A stretch of DNA of 64,000 nucleotides from Planktothrix rubescens CCAP 1459/22 (GTDB lineage Bacteria; Cyanobacteriota; Cyanobacteriia; Cyanobacteriales; Microcoleaceae). Under the pieces are notes generated by a model, which saw only the letters and a list, made by a program, of their open reading frames with translations, searched no databases and was not told the DNA's origin. Position 1 is the first letter of the stretch; the number at the start of each line of letters is the position of its first letter. This document shows, piece by piece, positions 15,764-23,756 of the stretch. The position numbers and the translations under genes were made by a program. The stretch spans positions 4,917,501 to 4,981,500 of the forward strand of contig LR882958.1 of assembly GCA_904830895.1 (NCBI GenBank). The letters are read 5' to 3'.

Positions 15764-18058
15764 ATGGAATTTTCAATCGCTACACTATTAGCCTATTTTT
15801 CCGATGATAAATTAGTCACCCCCAAGGCTTTAGAGAAAAAACTCGCCCCCGACGAGGAAAGTCTCCGAAAGTTTCAGATTGCTTTGGATGCTTTGGAAAG
15901 AATTGGAATTCTGGAAAAAGATAAAGGTCGCTATCGTCGGGTTCCCGAAGAAGGAATTGTCGAAGCCAAACTCCGATGTTCCAGTAAAGGCTTCTGTTTT
16001 GCCATTCAAGATGCTGAAGGAGCCGAAGATGTTTATATTCGCGAAAGTCATCTAAGTACCGCTTGGAATGGCGATCGGGTTCTGGTTAGAATCATTAAAG
16101 AAGGCAGTCGTCGCCGTTCTCCCGAAGGGGAAGTTTATGTGATTTTAGAACGGGCGAATCCTTCGGTTTTAGCCAGAATTAAACAATCCAAAACCGGATA
16201 TCGGGCGGTTCCTTTAGATGATCGGTTGTTATTTGAATTAGACCTAATTAATGATCCGTCGGAACTGTCCGGGGCTGTGGATCATTTGGTTCATGTAGAA
16301 GTCCTGCGTTATCCCATTGGTGTTCATCGTCCCCTAGGTCACGTTGTCCAAATTCTCGGTTCCGATGCCGAAGATGCCGATGATTTGGATATTGTTTGTT
16401 GTAAACACGATTTACCCCGCAAATGGCCCGCCGGAGTCCTACGGGAAGCGGAGGCGATTGACCGTAACCCGAAAAAAAGTGACTTAAAAAATCGGGTTGA
16501 TATTCGCAATGTTTTAACGATTAGTTTTCAACCGGATTTAGGCAATCCTGAATTTTCGGTTTTCAAGGATTCAGAACGACCGAACCATCCACCCTGTATC
16601 GATCATGCCTTTAGTATTGAACAAACAAAATCCGATCATTGGCAATTAGGGATTCATTTAGCTGATGCTGCCCATTATATTCTTCCCGATAGTGATCTTG
16701 ACCGAGAAGCCCGCAAACGGGGAACGGCGATTCATTTAGCGGATAAATTAATTCCGATTTATCCCGAAACCATTTCTGGTGATCGCTTGGCTTTAGTTCC
16801 CGACGAGGAACGATTGGCCATCTCAATTATGATCACCCTCGATATGGCGGGACGGGTAACGGAATACGAGATCCAACCCAGTGTGATCCGGGTTGATCAT
16901 CAACTCGGCTTTGAACAAACCCAGACCATTCTCGATGGTGAACCCTCGCCTTTTGCGAATGTCCTAGAAAATTTCTTGGAACTAAGTCGGGCGGTACGCC
17001 AAATTCGCTTAGAACGGGGAAGTTTTGAACTAAATTTACCCGATAGTCATTGTCATTTTAATGATGAAGGGGAACTTGGGCCAATTGTTCTCTCATCTTT
17101 ATCTCCCGCCCGGGCGATGGTTTCTGAATTGGTGGTTTTGGCGAATCAAATTGTCGGGAGTCATTTACATACTTTGGGTGTTCCGGCGATTTACCGCGTC
17201 CAACCACCTCCAGAAGCGTCTGATGTCTCGGAGTTAGCGAAATTAGCAACCCATTTGGGGACGGAATTATTTTTGGATGAGGATGAAGAAGTAGAACCCA
17301 GTACCTTCCAACAATTTACGGAGGAATTGGCAAATAGTCGGGCGGAAAGGGTTTTGAGTTATTTATTAGAGGAAACTCTCAAACCTGCGGTTTATAGCAC
17401 CACTGCTAAACTTCATTTTGGTTTGGCCCTTCCCTGTTATACCCATTGCACTTCCCCTCTGTCTCGCTATTGCGATTTACAGATTTTGCGGGTACTCAAA
17501 AGCGTGTTTGAGGAAGGACGCGATCGCCGTTCCACCCGGGCTAAGGAGGGTGTGGATTTGGGCCATTCTTCCTGTCATGGGAAAATTACCTGGAATGTGC
17601 TTCCCCCGGAAATTCAGCATGACTTAGAAAGTCAGTTTAACCAGTTAGTGATTCATTTGAGTGAACGGGAAAGCGTGGCTGTGGATGCGGAGGAGGACTT
17701 AGAAGGACTCAAGAAAACCGGGTTCATGAAGGAACGCACGGGTCAAAACTTCATTGGCTTAATTACCGGGGTTCAGTCCTATGGATTCTTTGTGGAAATT
17801 GAGGTGAAGTCCCCCGGCGGTAAGGTTTTACGGGTGGAAGGACTGGTTCATGTCTCCTCCCTCAAGGATGACTGGTATGAATACCGTTCTCGTCAACAAA
17901 CCTTAGTCGGTCGCAAAAATCGCAACCAATACCGTCTTGGGGATAATGTTGAAGTCCAGGTAAAAAGTGTAGACTACTATCGTCAACAAATTGATTTAGT
18001 CGCGGTCGGTGGTGGTAGTGAGGCCTCAGAGGATAACGACGAACCCTATTTTTCCTAA
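15764..18058 (+). CDS. RNB-domain protein, RNase II/R family, Zam-like
   Basis: A 764-residue protein. Order: winged-helix-like start (1-65), cold-shock-type OB segment (ARLRCSSKGFCFAIQD-like, residues 68-130), RNB domain (about 245-590) and C-terminal S1 domain (about 655-750: GLITGVQSYGFFVEI). The length and N-terminus are like the cyanobacterial Zam protein rather than E. coli RNase II. The RNB active-site box, normally D-x5-D-x-DDA, reads KDSERPNHPPCIDHAFSIE, so two or three of the four metal-binding aspartates are absent. It may bind RNA without cutting, or use altered chemistry. Zam is known in Synechocystis for acetazolamide resistance and pigment regulation. Confidence 0.85.
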   Translation: MEFSIATLLAYFSDDKLVTPKALEKKLAPDEESLRKFQIALDALERIGILEKDKGRYRRVPEEGIVEAKLRCSSKGFCFAIQDAEGAEDVYIRESHLSTAWNGDRVLVRIIKEGSRRRSPEGEVYVILERANPSVLARIKQSKTGYRAVPLDDRLLFELDLINDPSELSGAVDHLVHVEVLRYPIGVHRPLGHVVQILGSDAEDADDLDIVCCKHDLPRKWPAGVLREAEAIDRNPKKSDLKNRVDIRNVLTISFQPDLGNPEFSVFKDSERPNHPPCIDHAFSIEQTKSDHWQLGIHLADAAHYILPDSDLDREARKRGTAIHLADKLIPIYPETISGDRLALVPDEERLAISIMITLDMAGRVTEYEIQPSVIRVDHQLGFEQTQTILDGEPSPFANVLENFLELSRAVRQIRLERGSFELNLPDSHCHFNDEGELGPIVLSSLSPARAMVSELVVLANQIVGSHLHTLGVPAIYRVQPPPEASDVSELAKLATHLGTELFLDEDEEVEPSTFQQFTEELANSRAERVLSYLLEETLKPAVYSTTAKLHFGLALPCYTHCTSPLSRYCDLQILRVLKSVFEEGRDRRSTRAKEGVDLGHSSCHGKITWNVLPPEIQHDLESQFNQLVIHLSERESVAVDAEEDLEGLKKTGFMKERTGQNFIGLITGVQSYGFFVEIEVKSPGGKVLRVEGLVHVSSLKDDWYEYRSRQQTLVGRKNRNQYRLGDNVEVQVKSVDYYRQQIDLVAVGGGSEASEDNDEPYFS

Positions 18059-18070
18059 ATCTTAACGCGG

Positions 18071-18126
18071 ATTTAAGAGGATTTCACGGATTTTAATCTG
18101 TGTTAATCTGCGTCATCCTCTTAAAT
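18071..18126. terminator. 56-bp inverted repeat downstream of the RNB gene
   Basis: Arms atttaagaggat (18071-18082) and atcctcttaaat (18115-18126) are perfect 12-bp reverse complements. The loop is an internal repeat (tcacggattttaatctgtgtt). It begins 13 bp after the stop codon of the RNB gene and probably stabilises or ends that mRNA, although no T-run follows. It is directly followed by attcgta-type heptamer repeats. Confidence 0.55.
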
Positions 18127-18154
18127 TCGTAATTCATAATTCGTAATTGGTAAA

Positions 18155-18859
18155 ATGTCTATTACACAATTAATTAGTTTACTGATTCTGGTGGGGGGTT
18201 TGGCGATCTTTACGATCCAAAATCTATCCCCCTCTTTACCTTTGATTTTTTTAGGAAATCAATTGCCAACTTTACCTATTTCTGTTTGGATTTTAATTGC
18301 GATCGCTGCGGGAATATTAACCTATTTAATCATTCATAATTTATTTCAAATTAATCATCAGAAGGTTAAACCGTTTTCTCCCTCTAAAACATCCCCTGAA
18401 ACCGTTGCTAAACCGCCCCTAGACCCTGTTAATCAGTCTTCTTGGGGTTATACTCCCGAACCCGTCGAACCCACTCCAGAAGCGGTTTATACGGCCCATA
18501 GTTCCGTGAGTCCTTCTGAACCCGAACCCCGTCGGAGTCGTTTTGCGGATGATGATGATTGGGAAACAGAAGTAAAACCTTTTGACCCTGCTTGGGAGCG
18601 AGAAGGGAGAGAAACCCCAGAAAAATCACCCCAAACCGCAACGGATTCGGATTCATCCTATGCCTATTCCTACGAAGATCGAGATTCTAGTAGTACCGGA
18701 GTCGGGAAAGTTGAAACGGTGTATGATGCTGATTATCGAATTATTACCCCGCCTCCTAAAACAAAAATTCAAGATGATATTAAACCTCAAAGTCATAATA
18801 ATTATGATCAAGAAGATTGGGGATTAGAAGATGAGGAGGATCAACCTAATTTTCCCTAA
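18155..18859 (+). CDS. LapA-domain (DUF1049) membrane protein with acidic disordered tail
   Basis: A 234-residue protein. Two transmembrane helices near the N-terminus (residues 3-20 and 38-62) enclose the FTIQNLSPSLPLIFLG turn typical of LapA/DUF1049 proteins. The remaining 170 residues are hydrophilic, rich in P, S, E and D, with repeated short D-D-W and Y-D-x-D-Y motifs, and probably cytosolic and disordered. The LapA domain in E. coli works in lipopolysaccharide assembly; in cyanobacteria the role is unknown. It is 47 bp upstream of aroK on the same strand. Confidence 0.8.
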   Translation: MSITQLISLLILVGGLAIFTIQNLSPSLPLIFLGNQLPTLPISVWILIAIAAGILTYLIIHNLFQINHQKVKPFSPSKTSPETVAKPPLDPVNQSSWGYTPEPVEPTPEAVYTAHSSVSPSEPEPRRSRFADDDDWETEVKPFDPAWEREGRETPEKSPQTATDSDSSYAYSYEDRDSSSTGVGKVETVYDADYRIITPPPKTKIQDDIKPQSHNNYDQEDWGLEDEEDQPNFP

Positions 18860-18906
18860 AATTAAGATTTACTGTTGAAAATTTGAACTATAAAATGATA
18901 TAATTA

Positions 18907-19488
18907 ATGGCTAATTTCTCAGGAGATCTAATAATTTTGCAAGAACGATTAAAAGGCATCAATATTTATTTAATTGGGATGATGGGTTCAGGGAAAAGTA
19001 CCATTGGCGGATTATTAGCCAAACAGTTAGGGTATAGATTCATAGATACCGATGACATAATTAGCAAAACAACTAATCAGTCTATTACTGATATATTTGC
19101 CACGGAAGGCGAAGATGTTTTTAGAGATTTAGAATCTCAAGTTTTATCGGAAATTTGTGCCTATAAAAAATTTGTGGTGGCGACAGGAGGAGGAATTATT
19201 CTTAAACAAATGAATTGGAGTTATCTCAGACATGGAATGATTATTTGGCTTAATGTTCCTGTTGAAGAACTCTATCACCGTTTAAAAGAAGATCAAACTC
19301 GACCCTTATTACAACATCCCGACCCGTTACAACAATTACAAATTCTATTAGAAAAACGTCAATCTTTGTATGCTCAAGCCGATCTCGAAATTAAAATTAA
19401 TCCTGGTGGTGTCCCGCAACAGGTTGTTACCCAAATATTAGAAAAAATTCCCACCATTTTAAAACCTCAATCTTATGGTTTGAATTAA
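18907..19488 (+). CDS. aroK: Shikimate kinase
   Basis: A 193-residue cytosolic enzyme of the aromatic amino acid pathway that phosphorylates shikimate with ATP. It shows the P-loop GMMGSGKST (residues 24-32), the shikimate-binding FIDTDD (46-51), the GGG turn (VATGGGII) and the lid RPLL segment. The first 11 residues are an unusual extension; a TTG at 18940 preceded by caggagat would give a start more like other AroK proteins, so the N-terminus is uncertain by 11 residues. It is probably cotranscribed with the LapA-like gene upstream. Confidence 0.95.
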   Translation: MANFSGDLIILQERLKGINIYLIGMMGSGKSTIGGLLAKQLGYRFIDTDDIISKTTNQSITDIFATEGEDVFRDLESQVLSEICAYKKFVVATGGGIILKQMNWSYLRHGMIIWLNVPVEELYHRLKEDQTRPLLQHPDPLQQLQILLEKRQSLYAQADLEIKINPGGVPQQVVTQILEKIPTILKPQSYGLN

Positions 19489-19519
19489 TTCGATCCCGAT
19501 AAACTGATACAGCCAGGAC

Positions 19520-19543
19520 AGAGACGCGCCATGGCACGTCTCT
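19520..19543. repeat. Near-palindromic short interspersed repeat
   Basis: The 24-bp sequence agagacgcgccatggcacgtctct is nearly a perfect palindrome centred on ccatgg. Related bases occur at 62681-62698 (gagacgcgccgtggc), so this is a dispersed repeat. It is followed at 19558-19585 by ttccctgttccctattccct tandem repeats. Confidence 0.65.
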
Positions 19544-19589
19544 ACGGATATAGCTCATTCCCTGTTCCCTATTCCCTATTCCCTGATTT

Positions 19590-20021
19590 ATGAATTATCG
19601 CAATCCTGCTCCTACCGTTGATATTATTATTGAATTAAGCGATCGCCCAGCCAGACCGATTGTATTAATTGAACGCAAAAATCCGCCCTTTGGATGGGCA
19701 ATTCCTGGGGGATTTGTGGATTATGGAGAATCCGTCGAAACCGCCGCCATTCGAGAAGCAAAAGAAGAAACGGGATTAGATATCGAATTAATTGAACAAT
19801 TTTATGTATATTCCGATCCGAATCGAGATCCCCGTCAACATACCCTCAGTGTGGTTTTTTTAGCCACAGCAATTGGTGAACCCCAAGCCGCCGATGACGC
19901 GAAAGATTTAGAACTATTTGAACCCTGGAGAATCCCGCAAAACCTCTGTTTTGATCATGATCGGATTCTCAAAGACTATTGGCGTTATCGCCATTACAAA
20001 ATTAGACCGCAACTGAGTTAA
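19590..20021 (+). CDS. NUDIX hydrolase
   Basis: A 143-residue single-domain hydrolase acting on a nucleoside-diphosphate-linked substrate. The NUDIX box is complete: Gly41-x5-Glu47-x7-Arg55-Glu56-x2-Glu59-Glu60-x-Gly62. Before it, [13 protein letters not shown] is typical of ADP-ribose pyrophosphatase-like or mutator-type members. The FEPWRIPQ segment near residue 110 and the basic C-terminus are usual for the cyanobacterial group. The substrate is not determinable; related proteins act on ADP-ribose or house-clean oxidised nucleotides. Confidence 0.93.
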   Translation: MNYRNPAPTVDIIIELSDRPARPIVLIERKNPPFGWAIPGGFVDYGESVETAAIREAKEETGLDIELIEQFYVYSDPNRDPRQHTLSVVFLATAIGEPQAADDAKDLELFEPWRIPQNLCFDHDRILKDYWRYRHYKIRPQLS

Positions 20022-20046
20022 TCAGCAACGGTCTAGTGTTGAAGGA

Positions 20047-20119
<73 letters not shown>

Positions 20120-20309
20120 TTGTTTTCACTTTCACTAATCTAGCAAATCTGATCGAGTTTGGCAACCCCCCCTGTGGAGAAATTTTTTCTAATCGGAATC
20201 GATCGTAGTATTTTATTGGAGGGGTTTAGTCTCCAAACCCTGTGATTAATTGACTTTGGAGATTCAGCCCTCGGGGTTGGGTTCACAAATCTTATTAGAA
20301 AGTACAACG

Positions 20310-22847
20310 ATGAAGCACAACAGACCCCCCGCAGAGCTTATTGGGGTTGGCTTAATTTGGCTGGTGGTGGCCGTTAGCGATCGCCTATGGTTTAGGATGG
20401 ATCGGTCTGTTCCCGCTTGGGATCAGGCTGATTATCTGAATGAGGCGTTAAATTATTGGCAAGTTTGGCAACATCCCCAATGGTTTTCCGGGGACTGGTG
20501 GACTCAGATGTGGATGATGTCCCCTAAAATTCCGCCGTTGACCTATTTATTAACTATTCCCTTTCAGAATTTATTAGGAATAGGGCCGGATCAAACTAAC
20601 GGGGTTCATCTATTATTTAGTGCTATTTTATTTGCTTCTGTTTATGGTTTAGGCACATTATTATTTAATCGTTCCGTAGGATTTTGGGCAACGGCGTTAT
20701 GCGCTATTTTACCAGGACTTTATCAACATCGGTTACAATTTTTGCTCGATTATCCCTTAACTGCTATGGTGACATTAAGTTTCTATAGCTTGACTTTATG
20801 GTGGTTTTCTGGTCTATCTAATTCCGATAAAAAACTAACTCATTCTTGGCGGTGGGCTATTCTATTTGGGTTGACTTTTGGGTTAGCTCTTTTGACTAAA
20901 CAAACGGCTCTTTTTTTCCTATTTACTCCCCTATTATGGGTAACAATAGGAGTGTTAAAACATCGTCAGTGGAACCGTTTTTTACAATTATTCGCAGCCT
21001 TATTATTATCAATAGCGATTATTTTTCCTTGGGCGAGAACTAATTGGTTATTAATGTTAACTTCAGGAAAAAGAGCGACTCTTGATTCTGCGATCGCCGA
21101 AGGTGATCCGGCTTTAAATACTTTAGATGCTTGGACATATTATTTTAAATTACTTCCCGCCCATGTTTCTTTCCCTCTATTAATTATTCCGATTATTGGT
21201 TTTTTATTCTATATTATTAAACACTATTCTTTATCTTGGAATCAACAGCACCATCCCTTTCAACATTTCTCAAAGTTAAAATTAAACTGGATATCCTTAA
21301 AATGGTTAGCAATATTTTGGTTTGGGGGATATCTCCTCTGTTCCCTAAATCCTAACAAAGATTTCCGCTATAGTTTACCCTTACTTCCGGTTTTAGCAAT
21401 TGTTTTAGCCTATTTTTTAACCTTATTTCCTCAAGGTTGGGGGCGACAAATTCGCTGGGGAACCTTGGGTTTAGGAATAATATTAATGATGTTTAATTTA
21501 TGGCCAATTGGGAGTTATCCAGTTAGACAGGTAATTAGAACTTTAAACCCAGGAAATGAACATCATGTTTATTTAGGAAATCCTTGGCCCCATGAACAAG
21601 TGATTACTGCAATCATTGAAGCACAACCCTATTTAAAAAGCAATTTAGGGGTATTACCTTCAACGCCGGAAATTAATCAACATAATTTAAACTATTATGG
21701 TTCCTTACAAGGTTCTCAGGTTCACGGGAGACAGGTAGGAACGAATAAAAAGAATGTTTTACAGGATGTGCGATCAATGTCTTGGTTTGTGACTAAAACC
21801 GGACAACAGGGCTCAGTAAATCGGGTTCAAGATGCTCAACAAATGACGATGGAAACCTTAGAAACCAGTCCCGAATTTAAGCTAAATAAACAATGGCTAT
21901 TACCCGATAATAGTTTTTTAAATTTATATCAAAGAATTATTCCCTTTGTAGAAGTTTTACCTATAAAAGAATCAATTCCCAAAATAGAATTAGAACGGGT
22001 TTTAATTCCGACTGAAGCCCCCCCCGGACTTCCGGTTCCGGTTAGTTATCAATGGCGAGGATCGTTACGGGATTTGCAGCAGGGAATTGTGATTTTAAAT
22101 TGGAAATTAACTAACCCTAACCCCAAAAGTTTATCATCTTGGATTCATGATCATGGTATAGGAACAGGACAATTATATGGGGATGCACCGGATCAAAGTT
22201 ATCAAGTCACAGAACGAATGGCGATGTTTCCTCCGGTTGATTTGATTCCGGGAAATTATCAATTAGAAGCCACTTATTTGAACCGAGAAACGGGGGAAAG
22301 CTATAAAATTAATACTCCTAATATTACTTTAAAAATTGATCCTAAAGCTCCTCCTATTGTCGCCCCAGAATTGGATTTAGTGACGCAGTTAAGATTATTA
22401 ATTGTGAATTTACCCGCAGGAATTAAGGGGTTAGATCCGATTTTTGCTCAGGTGGGAAGAATTAATCAATATGATCCGACTCAAGATTATACCATTCAAG
22501 CGGAAAAGGCGTTAGAATATCGCTTAAAACAGGAACCTAATAGATTGGATTTTGCTTATAATTTGGCTTTGGCTAATGTTTTACAACAGGATGCTGAAGG
22601 TGCGATCGCAGCATTAAAAATAGTGACTCAACTTGATAGTAAAAACCCCAATGCTCACGCCTATTTAGGATTTGTTTATCTGTATAATTTACAAGCAAAA
22701 TTAGCAGAACAGGCTTCAAAACCAGCTTTAGAGTTAAACCCCAATCAACCTGAATTTAAGATTTTAACCGGGGTTTCTCAACTGATGCAGGGTAATTTTA
22801 TTCAAGCTTGGCAGAATTTACAAGTCCTGAATAAAATTAACAGTTAA
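20310..22847 (+). CDS. GT39-like membrane glycosyltransferase with C-terminal TPR segment
   Basis: A polytopic protein of 845 residues from the ATG at 20310, chosen because residues upstream of it are polar and begin with TTG at 20250. The catalytic first loop carries an Asp-rich motif (PAWDQADYLNEAL), as in PMT/ArnT-type transferases that use polyprenyl-linked sugars. About 10-11 hydrophobic helices follow to residue 430. The C-terminal half is extracytoplasmic with a beta-sandwich-like part and two or three TPR-like repeats at the end (IAALKIVTQLDSKNPNAHAYLG). Substrates are unknown. The gene stands alone. Confidence 0.82.
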   Translation: MKHNRPPAELIGVGLIWLVVAVSDRLWFRMDRSVPAWDQADYLNEALNYWQVWQHPQWFSGDWWTQMWMMSPKIPPLTYLLTIPFQNLLGIGPDQTNGVHLLFSAILFASVYGLGTLLFNRSVGFWATALCAILPGLYQHRLQFLLDYPLTAMVTLSFYSLTLWWFSGLSNSDKKLTHSWRWAILFGLTFGLALLTKQTALFFLFTPLLWVTIGVLKHRQWNRFLQLFAALLLSIAIIFPWARTNWLLMLTSGKRATLDSAIAEGDPALNTLDAWTYYFKLLPAHVSFPLLIIPIIGFLFYIIKHYSLSWNQQHHPFQHFSKLKLNWISLKWLAIFWFGGYLLCSLNPNKDFRYSLPLLPVLAIVLAYFLTLFPQGWGRQIRWGTLGLGIILMMFNLWPIGSYPVRQVIRTLNPGNEHHVYLGNPWPHEQVITAIIEAQPYLKSNLGVLPSTPEINQHNLNYYGSLQGSQVHGRQVGTNKKNVLQDVRSMSWFVTKTGQQGSVNRVQDAQQMTMETLETSPEFKLNKQWLLPDNSFLNLYQRIIPFVEVLPIKESIPKIELERVLIPTEAPPGLPVPVSYQWRGSLRDLQQGIVILNWKLTNPNPKSLSSWIHDHGIGTGQLYGDAPDQSYQVTERMAMFPPVDLIPGNYQLEATYLNRETGESYKINTPNITLKIDPKAPPIVAPELDLVTQLRLLIVNLPAGIKGLDPIFAQVGRINQYDPTQDYTIQAEKALEYRLKQEPNRLDFAYNLALANVLQQDAEGAIAALKIVTQLDSKNPNAHAYLGFVYLYNLQAKLAEQASKPALELNPNQPEFKILTGVSQLMQGNFIQAWQNLQVLNKINS

Positions 22848-22876
22848 GTAGAGATTGATCAAGAGAAAATTCATTC

Positions 22877-23674
22877 CTAATCTAATATAGCCCCCCGTTG
22901 TTTGAGGTTTAATTTAGCTTCGGGAGAGAGTCCGACAACACCGACAAATTTGGCATTTTCAACAATTGTATCGGTGAGATAAATTCCACTTAAATTAGAA
23001 CCGCTTAAATCCGCATCACTTAAATCAGCGCGGGTTAAATTTGCTCCAATTAAATTAGTTTCTTTCAAATCTGCATAACGTAAATCCCGTTCTATTCCCC
23101 CCTGGGTGACAATTTCTTGAACCAGTCGCCATTTATCACTCAGTTGGGTGGTTTCATCAATTAAGGTTCCACTTAAATTTGCACCCCTAAGATCGGCCCC
23201 TAAAAGGTTAGCACTTGTGAGATCAGCCCCAATTAAATTAACTCCAGTGAGATTAGAATTGGTCAAAATTGCCCTAGTCAAATTCGCATTAATTAATTTA
23301 ACATTAGTTAGATTAGCCCCGGTTAAATTAGCTCCAATTAGTTTAGTATAAATTAAATTAGCTCCACTTAAATAGGTATTAATTAAATGGGTGCGGTTAA
23401 GATAAGCACCAACTAATTTAGCTCCATTCAGATAGGCGCGACTTAGATCAGAACCACTTAAATCAGCGCCACTTAAATTAGCATTAATTAGGTTAACCCC
23501 GGTCAAATCGGCTTCGCTTAAATCCGCTTCTTGCAAGTCGGCATTAATCAAATTTGCTCCACTTAAATCGACACTACTTAAATCAACGCCATTGAGTTGA
23601 ATCCCAATTAAGATGGCACCTCGAAAATCCCTTTCCCCGTGGGCGTATTTTTCTAGTAATTGTTTAATATCCAT
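22877..23674 (-). CDS. Pentapeptide-repeat protein
   Basis: A 265-residue protein made mostly of the A(D/N)Lxx repeat. About 35 consecutive repeats span residues 18-170, continue after a break, and resume at about 197-240. They predict a right-handed quadrilateral beta-helix. The break (residues 172-196, LIDETTQLSDKWRLVQEIVTQ) is typical of cyanobacterial members. No enzyme domain or signal peptide is fused. The function is unknown; relatives include DNA-gyrase mimics and thylakoid lumen proteins. Confidence 0.92.
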   Translation of the reverse strand: MDIKQLLEKYAHGERDFRGAILIGIQLNGVDLSSVDLSGANLINADLQEADLSEADLTGVNLINANLSGADLSGSDLSRAYLNGAKLVGAYLNRTHLINTYLSGANLIYTKLIGANLTGANLTNVKLINANLTRAILTNSNLTGVNLIGADLTSANLLGADLRGANLSGTLIDETTQLSDKWRLVQEIVTQGGIERDLRYADLKETNLIGANLTRADLSDADLSGSNLSGIYLTDTIVENAKFVGVVGLSPEAKLNLKQRGAILD

Positions 23675-23756
23675 TGTTTAATGTTCAATCTAATTCGTGT
23701 TACCCTGACTCGACAATAAATTTGCTACTGATGAACAAAGATATCGGGGTTAAAAT

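Noticed and set aside
18582-18827. Alternative frame over the LapA-like gene
   Set aside because: It overlaps the acidic disordered tail of a supported gene and consists of lysine- and proline-rich out-of-frame sequence.
23148-23351. Open frame on the plus strand across the pentapeptide gene
   Set aside because: It is antisense to a highly repetitive coding sequence, which keeps the opposite frame open; the peptide is a simple echo of the repeats.
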